A stretch of 64,000 nt of DNA. Source: Aquitalea denitrificans (GTDB taxonomy: Bacteria; Pseudomonadota; Gammaproteobacteria; Burkholderiales; Chromobacteriaceae). The translations under genes were made by a program, and so were the position numbers. Shown here piece by piece: positions 1 to 7,154 of this stretch. The stretch's first letter is position 1; each line of letters begins with the position of its first letter. The DNA is taken from positions 2,046,001 through 2,110,000 of the forward strand of contig NZ_CP047241.1 in assembly GCF_009856625.1 (NCBI RefSeq). Reading direction: 5' to 3'. The notes beneath the pieces are model-generated. The model had not been told where the DNA came from and ran no database searches. It worked only from the letters and a program-made list of their open reading frames with translations.

Positions 1-502
1 GCTGGCGCAATGTCACGAATGGCTGAACAAGAACCTGCCGGAAAATGTCGAGCGCATGTCGGTGGCCAGCAATGCCGAGGCTGCACGCCTGGCCGGTGAA
101 GATCCGCAGGCTGCAGCCATCGCCGGGCAGGCCGCTGCCGAGCGCTACGGGCTGGTCAAACTGGCTGAGAACATTGAAGACGAGCCCAATAACACTACAC
201 GCTTTCTGGTGCTGGGTAATCAGCAGGTTGGTGCAACCGGTCAGGACAAGACTTCCATTGTGGTGGCTGCGCCCAATCGTCCGGGCGCCGTCCACCAGTT
301 GCTGGCACCAGTGGCCGATAATGGTGTTTCCATGACCAAGTTCGAATCGCGCCCCTCGCGTGCCGGTTTGTGGGACTACGTGTTCTTCATCGACATGGAA
401 GGTCATCACGACGACGCCAATGTCGCAACCGCGCTAGCCGGGCTGTCCGAGCGGACCTCCTTTGTCAAAGTGCTGGGTTCTTACCCGCAAGCGGTTTTGT
501 AA
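1..502 (+). CDS. pheA: Prephenate dehydratase / chorismate mutase, C-terminal part
   Basis: This is the 3' end of the bifunctional P-protein, which converts chorismate through prephenate to phenylpyruvate for phenylalanine synthesis. The reading frame is open from base 2, so the start lies outside the window. The visible part covers the end of the prephenate dehydratase domain (NTTRFLVLG, the conserved TRF segment) followed by a C-terminal ACT domain containing the ESRPSRAGLWDYVFFID stretch, the phenylalanine-binding ESRP signature. It ends with TAA about 67 bp before the next gene on the same strand. The family assignment is firm; presence of the chorismate mutase domain is inferred from the usual architecture and cannot be seen here. 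Confidence 0.95.
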   Translation, partial: LAQCHEWLNKNLPENVERMSVASNAEAARLAGEDPQAAAIAGQAAAERYGLVKLAENIEDEPNNTTRFLVLGNQQVGATGQDKTSIVVAAPNRPGAVHQLLAPVADNGVSMTKFESRPSRAGLWDYVFFIDMEGHHDDANVATALAGLSERTSFVKVLGSYPQAVL

Positions 503-569
503 GCAAGCATCATGTCCTGTGCAGCCGGGTCGGAAGCTTCCGCCCGGCTGTTCTTATTTGGAGAGTTTC

Positions 570-1151
570 ATGAAGTCGGTTTGTCTGTTTTGTGGTTCCA
601 ACAAAGGGGCGCGTCCCGAGTACGTGGCGGCGGCCGCCACGTTTGGTCGTACGCTGGCCGAGCAGGGCATCACCTTGGTGTATGGTGCGGGCAATGTCGG
701 GCTGATGGGTGTTGCTGCCGATGCGGCGCTGGCAGCGGGTGGCAAGGTGGTCGGAGTGATTCCGGAGTTCCTCAAGGCCAAGGAAGTAGCGCACTTGGGT
801 CTTGACGAGCTATATGTCACGGAAACCATGCACCAGCGCAAAGCAAAAATGGCCGAGCTGGCCGATGGCTTTGTCGCCTTGCCCGGCGGTTTTGGTACCT
901 TTGACGAACTGTTTGAAATTCTGACTTGGGCACAGCTGTCGGTGCACGACAAGCCGGTTGGCCTGCTGGATGTAGCCGGCTTCTACCAGCCACTGCTAGC
1001 ACTGACGCGCCATGCAGTGGCGGAGGGGTTTGTGCCGGCCAGCAATATGGAACTGTTTTCTCATTCCCCGGATGTGGAGCACTTGCTGGACGCCATGCGT
1101 GCCTATCAGCCGCGCCAGACGTTGAAGTGGCTTGATCTGGCCAGGACCTGA
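570..1151 (+). CDS. LOG-family nucleoside 5'-monophosphate phosphoribohydrolase (TIGR00730)
   Basis: A 193-residue Rossmann-fold protein of the family once called lysine decarboxylase-like and now known to include cytokinin riboside 5'-monophosphate phosphoribohydrolases (LOG). Those enzymes release the base from nucleoside monophosphates. The signature is complete: CGSNKG near the N-terminus, GAGNVGLMG at 39-47, METMHQRK-like segment around 86-92 and PGGFGTFDE at 105-113 with the catalytic Glu113. The ATG at 570 follows a GGAGAG Shine-Dalgarno; a longer upstream extension would overlap pheA and has no conserved sequence. In bacteria the physiological substrate (AMP or related nucleotides) is usually untested, so the exact role is open. 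Confidence 0.9.
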   Translation: MKSVCLFCGSNKGARPEYVAAAATFGRTLAEQGITLVYGAGNVGLMGVAADAALAAGGKVVGVIPEFLKAKEVAHLGLDELYVTETMHQRKAKMAELADGFVALPGGFGTFDELFEILTWAQLSVHDKPVGLLDVAGFYQPLLALTRHAVAEGFVPASNMELFSHSPDVEHLLDAMRAYQPRQTLKWLDLART

Positions 1152-1188
1152 CCCCATCTGGCAAGTTATTGCCCCTTGGGAAATCGAT

Positions 1189-1767
1189 ATGGCCGATGAG
1201 CGCTGCACAGGCAGCAAGACATGGCGCTGGCGCATGCGTCGCCTGCTAAGCGGACCACTGGTGCTGCTGGCCGCCCTGTTGATTGCATTCGAGGAATTTG
1301 CCTGGGAGGAACTGTCCGCCTGGCTGGCGCAGCTTGGGCGCTTGCCGGTGTTGCGCCAGATCGAGGCCGTCATTGCCCGGGCATCGCCACCGGTGGCGCT
1401 CAGCCTGTTCCTGCTGCCGGTGCTGGGTCTGCTGCCGGTCAAGCTGGCCGCGGTGTTGTTGATCAGCCGTGGCCATGCGGTATCCGGCCTGCTTGTAATT
1501 CTGCTGGCCAAGTTGCTGGGAACTGCAGTGGCCGCACGTCTGTTTGCCCTGACGCGCAATCAGCTCATGTGTGTGGGCTGGTTTGCCCGGTCATACCAGC
1601 TGTTCATGCGCCTGAAAGCCTATGTTTACGGCCGTCTTGCCGCTTCCCGGGCCTGGCAGGCGGCACGGCGCGTGCTGGCCTTGTTGCGCAGCCGTATGCG
1701 GCGCTCGTCGGTGTGGTCGCGCCTGGGGCGGCGCATGTCCCGGCAGTGGCAGCATTTGCGCAAATAG
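1189..1767 (+). CDS. Hypothetical membrane protein with Arg-rich tail
   Basis: A 192-residue protein that I do not recognise. It has two hydrophobic segments, one near residues 20-35 (LLSGPLVLLAALLIAFEEF) and a longer one around 70-120 that probably forms a hairpin. The C-terminal 50 residues are very rich in arginine and predicted to stay cytosolic. The ATG at 1189 (MADERCTG) is preferred; an upstream start at 1132 would overlap the LOG gene by 20 bases. It sits 37 bp after the LOG gene on the same strand and may be co-transcribed. No catalytic motif is visible. Confidence 0.65.
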   Translation: MADERCTGSKTWRWRMRRLLSGPLVLLAALLIAFEEFAWEELSAWLAQLGRLPVLRQIEAVIARASPPVALSLFLLPVLGLLPVKLAAVLLISRGHAVSGLLVILLAKLLGTAVAARLFALTRNQLMCVGWFARSYQLFMRLKAYVYGRLAASRAWQAARRVLALLRSRMRRSSVWSRLGRRMSRQWQHLRK

Positions 1768-1869
1768 CTGACATCGTTCGCGGTTGGCTTCTGATAAAAT
1801 TGGTGTCGGCCTGACAATCTGACTGTCATGTCGGCATGACCGCCCCAATCCTTTTCGCAGGAATACAGC

Positions 1870-2889
1870 ATGATTATCGTGATGACCCGTTACGCACAGG
1901 ATGAACAGATTCAGGCTGTAGTCGACAAGATTCGCGCCGCCGGTCTGAGCGAGCATGTCTCCCGTGGTACCGAGCGAACCATCATCGGGGCGGTGGGAGA
2001 TGAGCGGGTATTCAGTCCGGATGCCTTTGCCCTGATGCCAGGTGTGGAGCGGGCCATGCGGGTGGTAAAGGAATACCGCATCGTGTCAAGGGAAGTGCAT
2101 CCTGCGGATAGCGTGGTGCAGGTGCGCGGCCTGGCCATTGGCGGGCCTGCCATTCATATCATTGCTGGCCCGGCTGCGGTAGAAACACCGGAACAGATGG
2201 CGCAGTCTGCGCAGATGGTGAGGCAGAATGGTGGCAGATTGCTGCGTGGTGGCGCTTTCAAGCCGCGCACCAGCCCCTATGCATTTCAGGGGGTGGGGGT
2301 GGAAGGGCTGGAGCTGTTGCAGCAACAGGCCCGCCAGCATGGTTTGCCCATGGTGAGCGAATTGCTGGACGTGCGGTTGCTGGATACGTTTCTGGAGTAC
2401 GACGTGGATGTCATCGAAATCGGTGCCCGCAATATGCAGAATGTCGGTCTGCTCAAGGAGGTTGGTCGTATCAACAAGCCTGTCATTCTCAAGCGCGGCC
2501 CGTCTTCCACGCTGACCGAGTGGCTGATGGCCGCCGAGTACATTGCTGCCGGTGGCAATCACAACATCATTTTCTGCGAGCGCGGCATCCGTAGCTTCGA
2601 GTCGGCCTACCGCAATATGCTGGATCTCTCGGCCATTGCCGTGATGAAGCGTGAAACGCATTTGCCAGTAATCGTCGATCCCAGTCATGCAGCCGGCAAG
2701 GCGTGGATGGTGCCGTCACTGGCCAAGGCGGCGCTGGCGGCAGGAGCGGATGGATTGATGCTGGATATTCATCCGGACCCTGCCAATGCATGGTGTGATG
2801 GTGAGCAGGCGCTCAACCCGGCGGAATTCGGCCTGCTGATGCAGCAGCTGTCTGCGCTGGCAGCTTCGCTGGAGCGTGTCCTGGCTTGA
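1870..2889 (+). CDS. aroF: DAHP synthase, type I-beta (3-deoxy-7-phosphoheptulonate synthase), with altered metal site
   Basis: A 339-residue homologue of the Thermotoga/Bacillus-type enzyme that condenses PEP and erythrose 4-phosphate in the first step of aromatic biosynthesis. Residues 1-75 form the N-terminal ferredoxin-like regulatory domain (MIIVMTRYAQ...), followed by the TIM barrel with KPRTSPYAFQG at 131-141, GARNMQN, LKRG, CERGIR and DPSHAAGK. Two of the four usual metal ligands are changed: the Cys of GPC(A/S)VE is Ala102 (AGPAAVE), and the Glu of the VEVHP segment is Asp (LDIHP). The His of DPSH and the Asp of CDGEQ remain. The family is certain; whether this copy is fully active is not. 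A rho-independent terminator follows directly. Confidence 0.9.
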   Translation: MIIVMTRYAQDEQIQAVVDKIRAAGLSEHVSRGTERTIIGAVGDERVFSPDAFALMPGVERAMRVVKEYRIVSREVHPADSVVQVRGLAIGGPAIHIIAGPAAVETPEQMAQSAQMVRQNGGRLLRGGAFKPRTSPYAFQGVGVEGLELLQQQARQHGLPMVSELLDVRLLDTFLEYDVDVIEIGARNMQNVGLLKEVGRINKPVILKRGPSSTLTEWLMAAEYIAAGGNHNIIFCERGIRSFESAYRNMLDLSAIAVMKRETHLPVIVDPSHAAGKAWMVPSLAKAALAAGADGLMLDIHPDPANAWCDGEQALNPAEFGLLMQQLSALAASLERVLA

Positions 2890-2909
2890 TGCCATCGTGT
2901 GCGACCAAT

Positions 2910-2936
2910 AAAAAACCGGCTTGCGCCGGTTTTTTA
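2910..2936 (+). terminator. Bidirectional rho-independent terminator
   Basis: An ACCGGC-TTGC-GCCGGT hairpin is flanked by an A-run on the left and a T-run on the right. It serves the DAHP synthase gene on the plus strand and the membrane-protein gene ending at 2950 on the minus strand. Confidence 0.9.
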
Positions 2937-2949
2937 TTGCCATATTGGC

Positions 2950-3519
2950 TCAGGTCCAGCCTAGCAGGACAGGGGCTAACCAGCCCCCCAGCAGACTGCA
3001 GAGCAATGGTGACAGCAATGTACTGGCCAGCAATAGGCTCCATGAGAGTCTGCCTTGCTTGCTGCGCAGCAGGGCAAGCAGAAACAAGTGATAGAGCAGG
3101 TAGCTGATCACCACGATCATCGGCGGCAGCATGATATAGGCAGCCATTGGACGCCAGTCCAAAAACGGTGAGGTTAGCAGGCAGCCCAAGCCAAGCGTGA
3201 GTTGCGAGGCAAGCAGCGCAGTGATGCGGGGTGATTCTCCGGGAAAGCGTAATCCGCCGCGGCTGGCGCTGGCGGATGCCGGCAGCCAGATGGCAGCTGC
3301 AATCGCCAACCAAGCATAACTGTAGACCAAAGGGAGCCAGATGGGGCGCAGCGCTTGGTAGGGCTCGGCAAGGCGGATCATTGCCGCCAGCAGGAAATAA
3401 CCGGCAACAAAAGCTGCAATCGCTACCGGGCTGCGGGCTGCAATCTGCCGCCACAGAATGTGCAACAGATACGCAGTCAGCAGCAGGATGAGAGCCCAGC
3501 CCCCGATTGTTGCCGTCAT
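2950..3519 (-). CDS. Hypothetical polytopic membrane protein
   Basis: A 189-residue, very hydrophobic protein with about five or six predicted transmembrane segments (for example WALILLLTAYLLHILW at the N-terminus and a long C-terminal pair). No family motif is recognised. Its ATG overlaps the stop codon of the DUF484 gene in an ATGA arrangement, so the two are translationally coupled and form an operon with dapF. In many proteobacteria the slot after dapF-DUF484 holds xerC; here it holds this protein instead. Function unknown. Confidence 0.7.
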   Translation of the reverse strand: MTATIGGWALILLLTAYLLHILWRQIAARSPVAIAAFVAGYFLLAAMIRLAEPYQALRPIWLPLVYSYAWLAIAAAIWLPASASASRGGLRFPGESPRITALLASQLTLGLGCLLTSPFLDWRPMAAYIMLPPMIVVISYLLYHLFLLALLRSKQGRLSWSLLLASTLLSPLLCSLLGGWLAPVLLGWT

Positions 3520-4163
3520 GCCTGTCCCAGTACACGCAGCAATGCTGCAGAAATGATCTCGCCCATTTGCGCCAGATAGTGCGTGTGCATGTCGAAGGTG
3601 AAGCGCTGGGCGTCATCGCTGGCCAGCACCAACAGGCCGAATGCAGTTCCACTGGCATCGGTCAGCGGTATCTGGCTGAATGATTGCAGTACCGGTGTGG
3701 CCGGGAACCAGCCCAGCACCTCATCATTGACATAGGGGCCGCAGTAGGGGGCTGACAGATTGCGTGCCAGCGCCTGAACCTCATGGCGGGCATTGTATAG
3801 CGGGGAGGATTCCGCCGCCGGATGCCACAGGCGCAATGCGATGCGATCCAGGGCGAAGTCCTGATGAAAGCAACTGGCCAGTCCATCGGCTACCTGTTGC
3901 AGGTTCAGGCAGCGTTGCAGTACCAGCGACAGGCGATGGGCGCTATGGATGATCTGGTCATTGGCTTCGCCGTGGCGAATGAGTTGATGCAGGCGTGCTT
4001 CCAGTTGCCGGTTACGGTCTTTCAGTTCCAGCATCTGGCGGTCGGCCAGTGAAACCACCACCCGGTCTTGTGGAACCTGGCTGCGCAGGCCGAAGCGGTC
4101 GGCATGGTGCTGAAGGAAGTCCGGATGGCTATCCAGAAAGGCCAGAACCTCTTCGCTTTGCAT
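3516..4163 (-). CDS. DUF484 family protein (YigA-like)
   Basis: A 215-residue protein of the DUF484 family, which has a GAF-like fold and no established activity. Typical features are the N-terminal EEVLAFLDSHPDFLQHHAD helix pair, a central coiled segment rich in Arg and Gln (LADRQMLELKDRNRQLEARL) and a C-terminal GAF-like part. The start at 4163 (MQSEEV) is chosen because AAGGAG lies 8 nt upstream; upstream in-frame ATGs lack that spacing. It follows dapF by 39 bp and overlaps the next gene, a neighbourhood conserved in proteobacteria. Confidence 0.85.
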   Translation of the reverse strand: MQSEEVLAFLDSHPDFLQHHADRFGLRSQVPQDRVVVSLADRQMLELKDRNRQLEARLHQLIRHGEANDQIIHSAHRLSLVLQRCLNLQQVADGLASCFHQDFALDRIALRLWHPAAESSPLYNARHEVQALARNLSAPYCGPYVNDEVLGWFPATPVLQSFSQIPLTDASGTAFGLLVLASDDAQRFTFDMHTHYLAQMGEIISAALLRVLGQA

Positions 4164-4202
4164 CAACATTCTCCTTGTGCGGCGCATGTGCGCATTGGCA
4201 AT

Positions 4203-5033
4203 TCAGACTTCGATTTCGCCCTGGAATACAGTCATGGCCGGGCCGGTCATGCGTACCGGGTGGCCTTCGCCATGCCATTCAATCTGCAGGTCGCCACCAC
4301 GGGTATGTACCAGTACCTTGCCATCGAGCAGGCCGCGGCGAATGCCAGCCACAACTGCCGCGCAGGCACCCGTGCCGCAGGCCAGGGTTTCGCCGGCTCC
4401 GCGTTCGAAAACACGCAGGCGGATTTCATGACGCGAAACAATTTGCATGAAGCCGGCATTCACCTTCTCGGGGAAGCGGTGGTGGGTTTCGATCAGCGCG
4501 CCCAACTCCTTGACCGGCGCGGTATCGACACTATCGACTACCTGGACGGCGTGCGGGTTCCCCATGGATACCACGCTGATGTCGCAACTGTAGCCGCCGG
4601 TATCCAGCGGATAGGTAATGGCTTCACCTTCGGCGACAAAGGGGATGTCCACCGGACGGAAGCGCGGCACGCCCATGTCGACAATGGCTTGGTTCTGGCC
4701 CAGGTATTCCGGAATGATGACGCCCTTGGCGGTTTCAACCCGGATGGCCTTCTTGTTGGTCAGTTTCTGGTCGCAGACAAACTTGGCAAAGCAGCGTGCA
4801 CCATTGCCGCACTGTTCCACTTCACTGCCGTCATTATTGAAAATGCGGTAGCGGAAGTCGTTGTTTTCTTCCAGGGGAGATTCCACCAGCAGCATCTGGT
4901 CAAAACCAATGCCGAAGTGGCGGTTGCCTAGCTGGCGGATTCTGTCGGTATCGAGGGAGACGGTTTGTCTGACACCGTCAATTACCATGAAGTCATTGCC
5001 CAGGCCATGCATCTTGCTGAATTTGAGTCGCAT
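4203..5033 (-). CDS. dapF: Diaminopimelate epimerase
   Basis: A 276-residue cytosolic enzyme that interconverts LL- and meso-diaminopimelate for lysine and peptidoglycan synthesis. Both catalytic cysteines are present: Cys75 in EQCGNGARC and Cys219 in ETLACGTGAC. The N-terminus MRLKFSKMHGLGNDF is the family signature and fixes the start at 5033, although the frame stays open upstream. Length is the usual one. It heads a minus-strand operon with DUF484 and the membrane protein, and it diverges from the tetR gene at 5153. Confidence 0.97.
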   Translation of the reverse strand: MRLKFSKMHGLGNDFMVIDGVRQTVSLDTDRIRQLGNRHFGIGFDQMLLVESPLEENNDFRYRIFNNDGSEVEQCGNGARCFAKFVCDQKLTNKKAIRVETAKGVIIPEYLGQNQAIVDMGVPRFRPVDIPFVAEGEAITYPLDTGGYSCDISVVSMGNPHAVQVVDSVDTAPVKELGALIETHHRFPEKVNAGFMQIVSRHEIRLRVFERGAGETLACGTGACAAVVAGIRRGLLDGKVLVHTRGGDLQIEWHGEGHPVRMTGPAMTVFQGEIEV

Positions 5034-5124
5034 CGGAAAAGGTCCGGTCTCAGGGTTGGCCAAATGCCTTCCATCATAACTGATATGCCATGCCTGTCCA
5101 GCGTTGGAGCCATTCGATTGACAC

Positions 5125-5140
5125 CTTACTAACCAGTAAG
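5125..5140. promoter_or_regulatory. Candidate TetR operator
   Basis: A perfect inverted repeat, CTTACT-AACC-AGTAAG, lies 13 bp upstream of the tetR-family start codon at 5153 and about 90 bp upstream of dapF. Position and symmetry suggest autoregulation of the TetR gene; binding is inferred. Confidence 0.6.
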
Positions 5141-5152
5141 TAAAGTTTGCTG

Positions 5153-5743
5153 ATGAAACCTGCCACCGAAGCCAAGAGCGATACAAGCAAGCGCATCCTG
5201 GACATCGCCGAGGAACTGCTGCTGACGCGTGGCTACAATGCCTTCAGCTATCAGCACATCAGTTCGGCTCTGGGGGTGCGTAATGCAGCCATTCATTACC
5301 ACTACCCCAAAAAGACTGATTTGGGCGTGGCGCTGATCCAGCGTTACCGCCGTCGCTTCCAGCGTTTTGTCGAGGCGCAGCTTGCCCTGACTCCCGCCCA
5401 GCAGCTGGAACGTTATTACACCCTGACCGATACCTATTTCGCGCGTGACCAGCAAATCTGCCCCAGCGGCATCCTGACCACCGAATACCAGACGCTGCCA
5501 AGCGAAATGCAGCAGGAAGCCAATGCCTTTGTCGATGAAATGCGTGACTGGGCAGTCAGCATTGCTGCGCGCGGACGCGCTGATGGCAGCATGCGCTATG
5601 CCGGCACACCCGAGGCCATGGGTTTGCTGATGCTGGCAGCCTTGCAGGGCGGCCTGCAGCTGGCGCGCACCGACCAGGCGGTGATCGAGGTATTGAAAAT
5701 CCAGATTCGGGCCTTGCTGGGCCTGGATGTTCCACTTCCATGA
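5153..5743 (+). CDS. TetR/AcrR family transcriptional regulator
   Basis: A 196-residue repressor-type protein. Residues 13-60 form a TetR helix-turn-helix (RILDIAEELLLTRGYNAFSYQHISSALGVRNAAIHYHYPKKTDL). The rest is the ligand-binding domain with a C-terminal helix. The ATG at 5153 is chosen; the frame also offers TTG at 5147. It is followed 23 bp later by a hotdog-fold gene and then a dienoyl-CoA isomerase, so a fatty acyl-CoA type ligand is a reasonable inference. A perfect inverted repeat just upstream is the likely operator. Confidence 0.88.
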   Translation: MKPATEAKSDTSKRILDIAEELLLTRGYNAFSYQHISSALGVRNAAIHYHYPKKTDLGVALIQRYRRRFQRFVEAQLALTPAQQLERYYTLTDTYFARDQQICPSGILTTEYQTLPSEMQQEANAFVDEMRDWAVSIAARGRADGSMRYAGTPEAMGLLMLAALQGGLQLARTDQAVIEVLKIQIRALLGLDVPLP

Positions 5744-5766
5744 CATAAAACAGAGGGCTAACACGC

Positions 5767-6264
5767 ATGGATTATCAGAAAAACAGCATGAGTCGCATTG
5801 CCGACAAAGTGGGCAGATTGCCAGTCGGCCTGCGCAGCAAGGTGCTTTCGCTGCTATTTGGCCGTTTTGTGCCGTTCCTGGCTACATCCGGCATCCGCTT
5901 TGAACAGGCAGGGCATACCAGCCTGACGGTTTCCATCCGCAACCGACGCAAGGTGCAAAACCATATCAAGGGCGTGCATGCTGCAGCAATGGCGCTGCTG
6001 GCCGAGACTGCCAGTGGCTTTGTCGTGGGCATGAACGTGCCGGATGACAAGCTGATGCTGCTCAAGTCGATGAAGGTGAATTACATCAAGCGCGCGCAGG
6101 GTGACATGCGGGCGGTGGCCACGCTGACGGACGGGCAGATACGCGCCATGTACGACACCGACAAGGGTGATGTGCTGGTGGATGTGACGGTGACCGACGA
6201 ATCCGGCGAGTCGCCGGTGGTCTGTGAGATGGTCTGGGCCTGGGTGCCCAAGAAACGTCCGTAA
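5767..6264 (+). CDS. DUF4442 hotdog-fold protein (thioesterase-like)
   Basis: A 165-residue protein with the DUF4442/PaaI-like hotdog fold, a group of putative acyl-CoA thioesterases. Recognisable parts are the basic N-terminal helix, NRRKVQNHIKGVHAAAMALLAE around residues 58-79 (equivalent to the catalytic helix of the hotdog with N-H-G) and the YIKRAQGD strand. It sits between the TetR gene and the isomerase gene (14 bp to the latter), consistent with one operon handling acyl-CoAs. Substrate unknown. An alternative start exists 7 codons in. Confidence 0.8.
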   Translation: MDYQKNSMSRIADKVGRLPVGLRSKVLSLLFGRFVPFLATSGIRFEQAGHTSLTVSIRNRRKVQNHIKGVHAAAMALLAETASGFVVGMNVPDDKLMLLKSMKVNYIKRAQGDMRAVATLTDGQIRAMYDTDKGDVLVDVTVTDESGESPVVCEMVWAWVPKKRP

Positions 6265-6278
6265 GTAAGGGGTCCGAC

Positions 6279-7091
6279 ATGCAATGGCAGACATTTGATG
6301 TGGTGGTGCAGGGCAAGGTGGCTCTGGTGCGCTTCAATCGCGCAGACAAGGCCAATGCATTGAACCAGACCATGTGGCAGGAGCTGCAGTCGGTCATGGA
6401 GTGGGCAGATGCCGAAGCTGCGGTGCGCGCGGTAGTGTTGGCCGGGCAGGGCAGGCACTTCTGCTCCGGTATCGACCTGTCCATGCTGTTGGGCATTCAA
6501 GGAGCCATTGCCGACGAGTGCGAAGGGCGTCAGCGCGAGAAGCTGCGGCGGCTGATCCTGCAGTTGCAGGACAATGTGTCCAGCCTGGAGCGTTGCCGCA
6601 AGCCGGTGGTGGCAGCGATTCATGGTGCCTGTCTTGGCGGCGGGCTGGATATTGCTCTGGCGGCAGACTTCCGCTTTGCCGCAGCAGACGCGGTATTTGC
6701 CGTGCGCGAGGTGGATATCGGCATGGTGGCCGATGTCGGTACGCTACAGCGCCTGCCCACGGTAGTCGGGCAGGGCATTGCGAGGGAAATGGCACTGACC
6801 GGCCGGGATGTCACGGCAGAAGAGGCATTGCGCTTTGGTCTGGTAAACAGCGTCTTGCCCGATGCCAATGGCGTGCTGGCCGCAGCACTGGAAACGGCGG
6901 CGCTGATGGCAAGCAAATCGCCGCTGGCACTGCGTGGCAGCAAGGAGATGCTGAACTACTCGCGTGATCACAGCATGGCGGACGGCCTCAATCATGTGGC
7001 CACCTGGAATGCGGCCATGCTGCTGTCGGAAGACATCCAGAAAGCGGCCATGGCATCCATGACGCGACAGACGGCAAGCTTCCGCGACTGA
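6279..7091 (+). CDS. Crotonase-family enzyme, delta(3,5)-delta(2,4)-dienoyl-CoA isomerase type
   Basis: A 270-residue crotonase fold protein. Oxyanion-hole segments are present (HFCSGIDLSML at 60-70, HGACLGGGLDIAL at 115-127). The active-site stretch REVDIGMVADVGTLQRLP at 143-160 matches mammalian ECH1 dienoyl-CoA isomerases, with Glu144 and Asp152 in the place of the two catalytic acids, and Asp124 matching the third acid of that family. That favours isomerisation of 3,5-dienoyl-CoA during beta-oxidation of unsaturated fatty acids over simple hydration. It is the last gene of the TetR-hotdog-isomerase group and is followed by a strong terminator. Confidence 0.88.
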   Translation: MQWQTFDVVVQGKVALVRFNRADKANALNQTMWQELQSVMEWADAEAAVRAVVLAGQGRHFCSGIDLSMLLGIQGAIADECEGRQREKLRRLILQLQDNVSSLERCRKPVVAAIHGACLGGGLDIALAADFRFAAADAVFAVREVDIGMVADVGTLQRLPTVVGQGIAREMALTGRDVTAEEALRFGLVNSVLPDANGVLAAALETAALMASKSPLALRGSKEMLNYSRDHSMADGLNHVATWNAAMLLSEDIQKAAMASMTRQTASFRD

Positions 7092-7107
7092 GTGTTGGCG
7101 GCAATGC

Positions 7108-7136
7108 AAAAACGGCAGCTTGTGGCTGCCGTTTTT
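7108..7136 (+). terminator. Bidirectional rho-independent terminator
   Basis: AAAAACGGCAGC and GCTGCCGTTTTT enclose a 5-nt loop, between the convergent isomerase gene and the first livJ-like gene. Confidence 0.92.
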
Positions 7137-7154
7137 GTTTGGACGAAGCTGCGC

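Noticed and set aside
341..360. GTTCGAATC, resembling a tRNA T-loop
   Set aside because: It lies inside pheA coding for the conserved KFESRPSR segment; no cloverleaf can be drawn around it.
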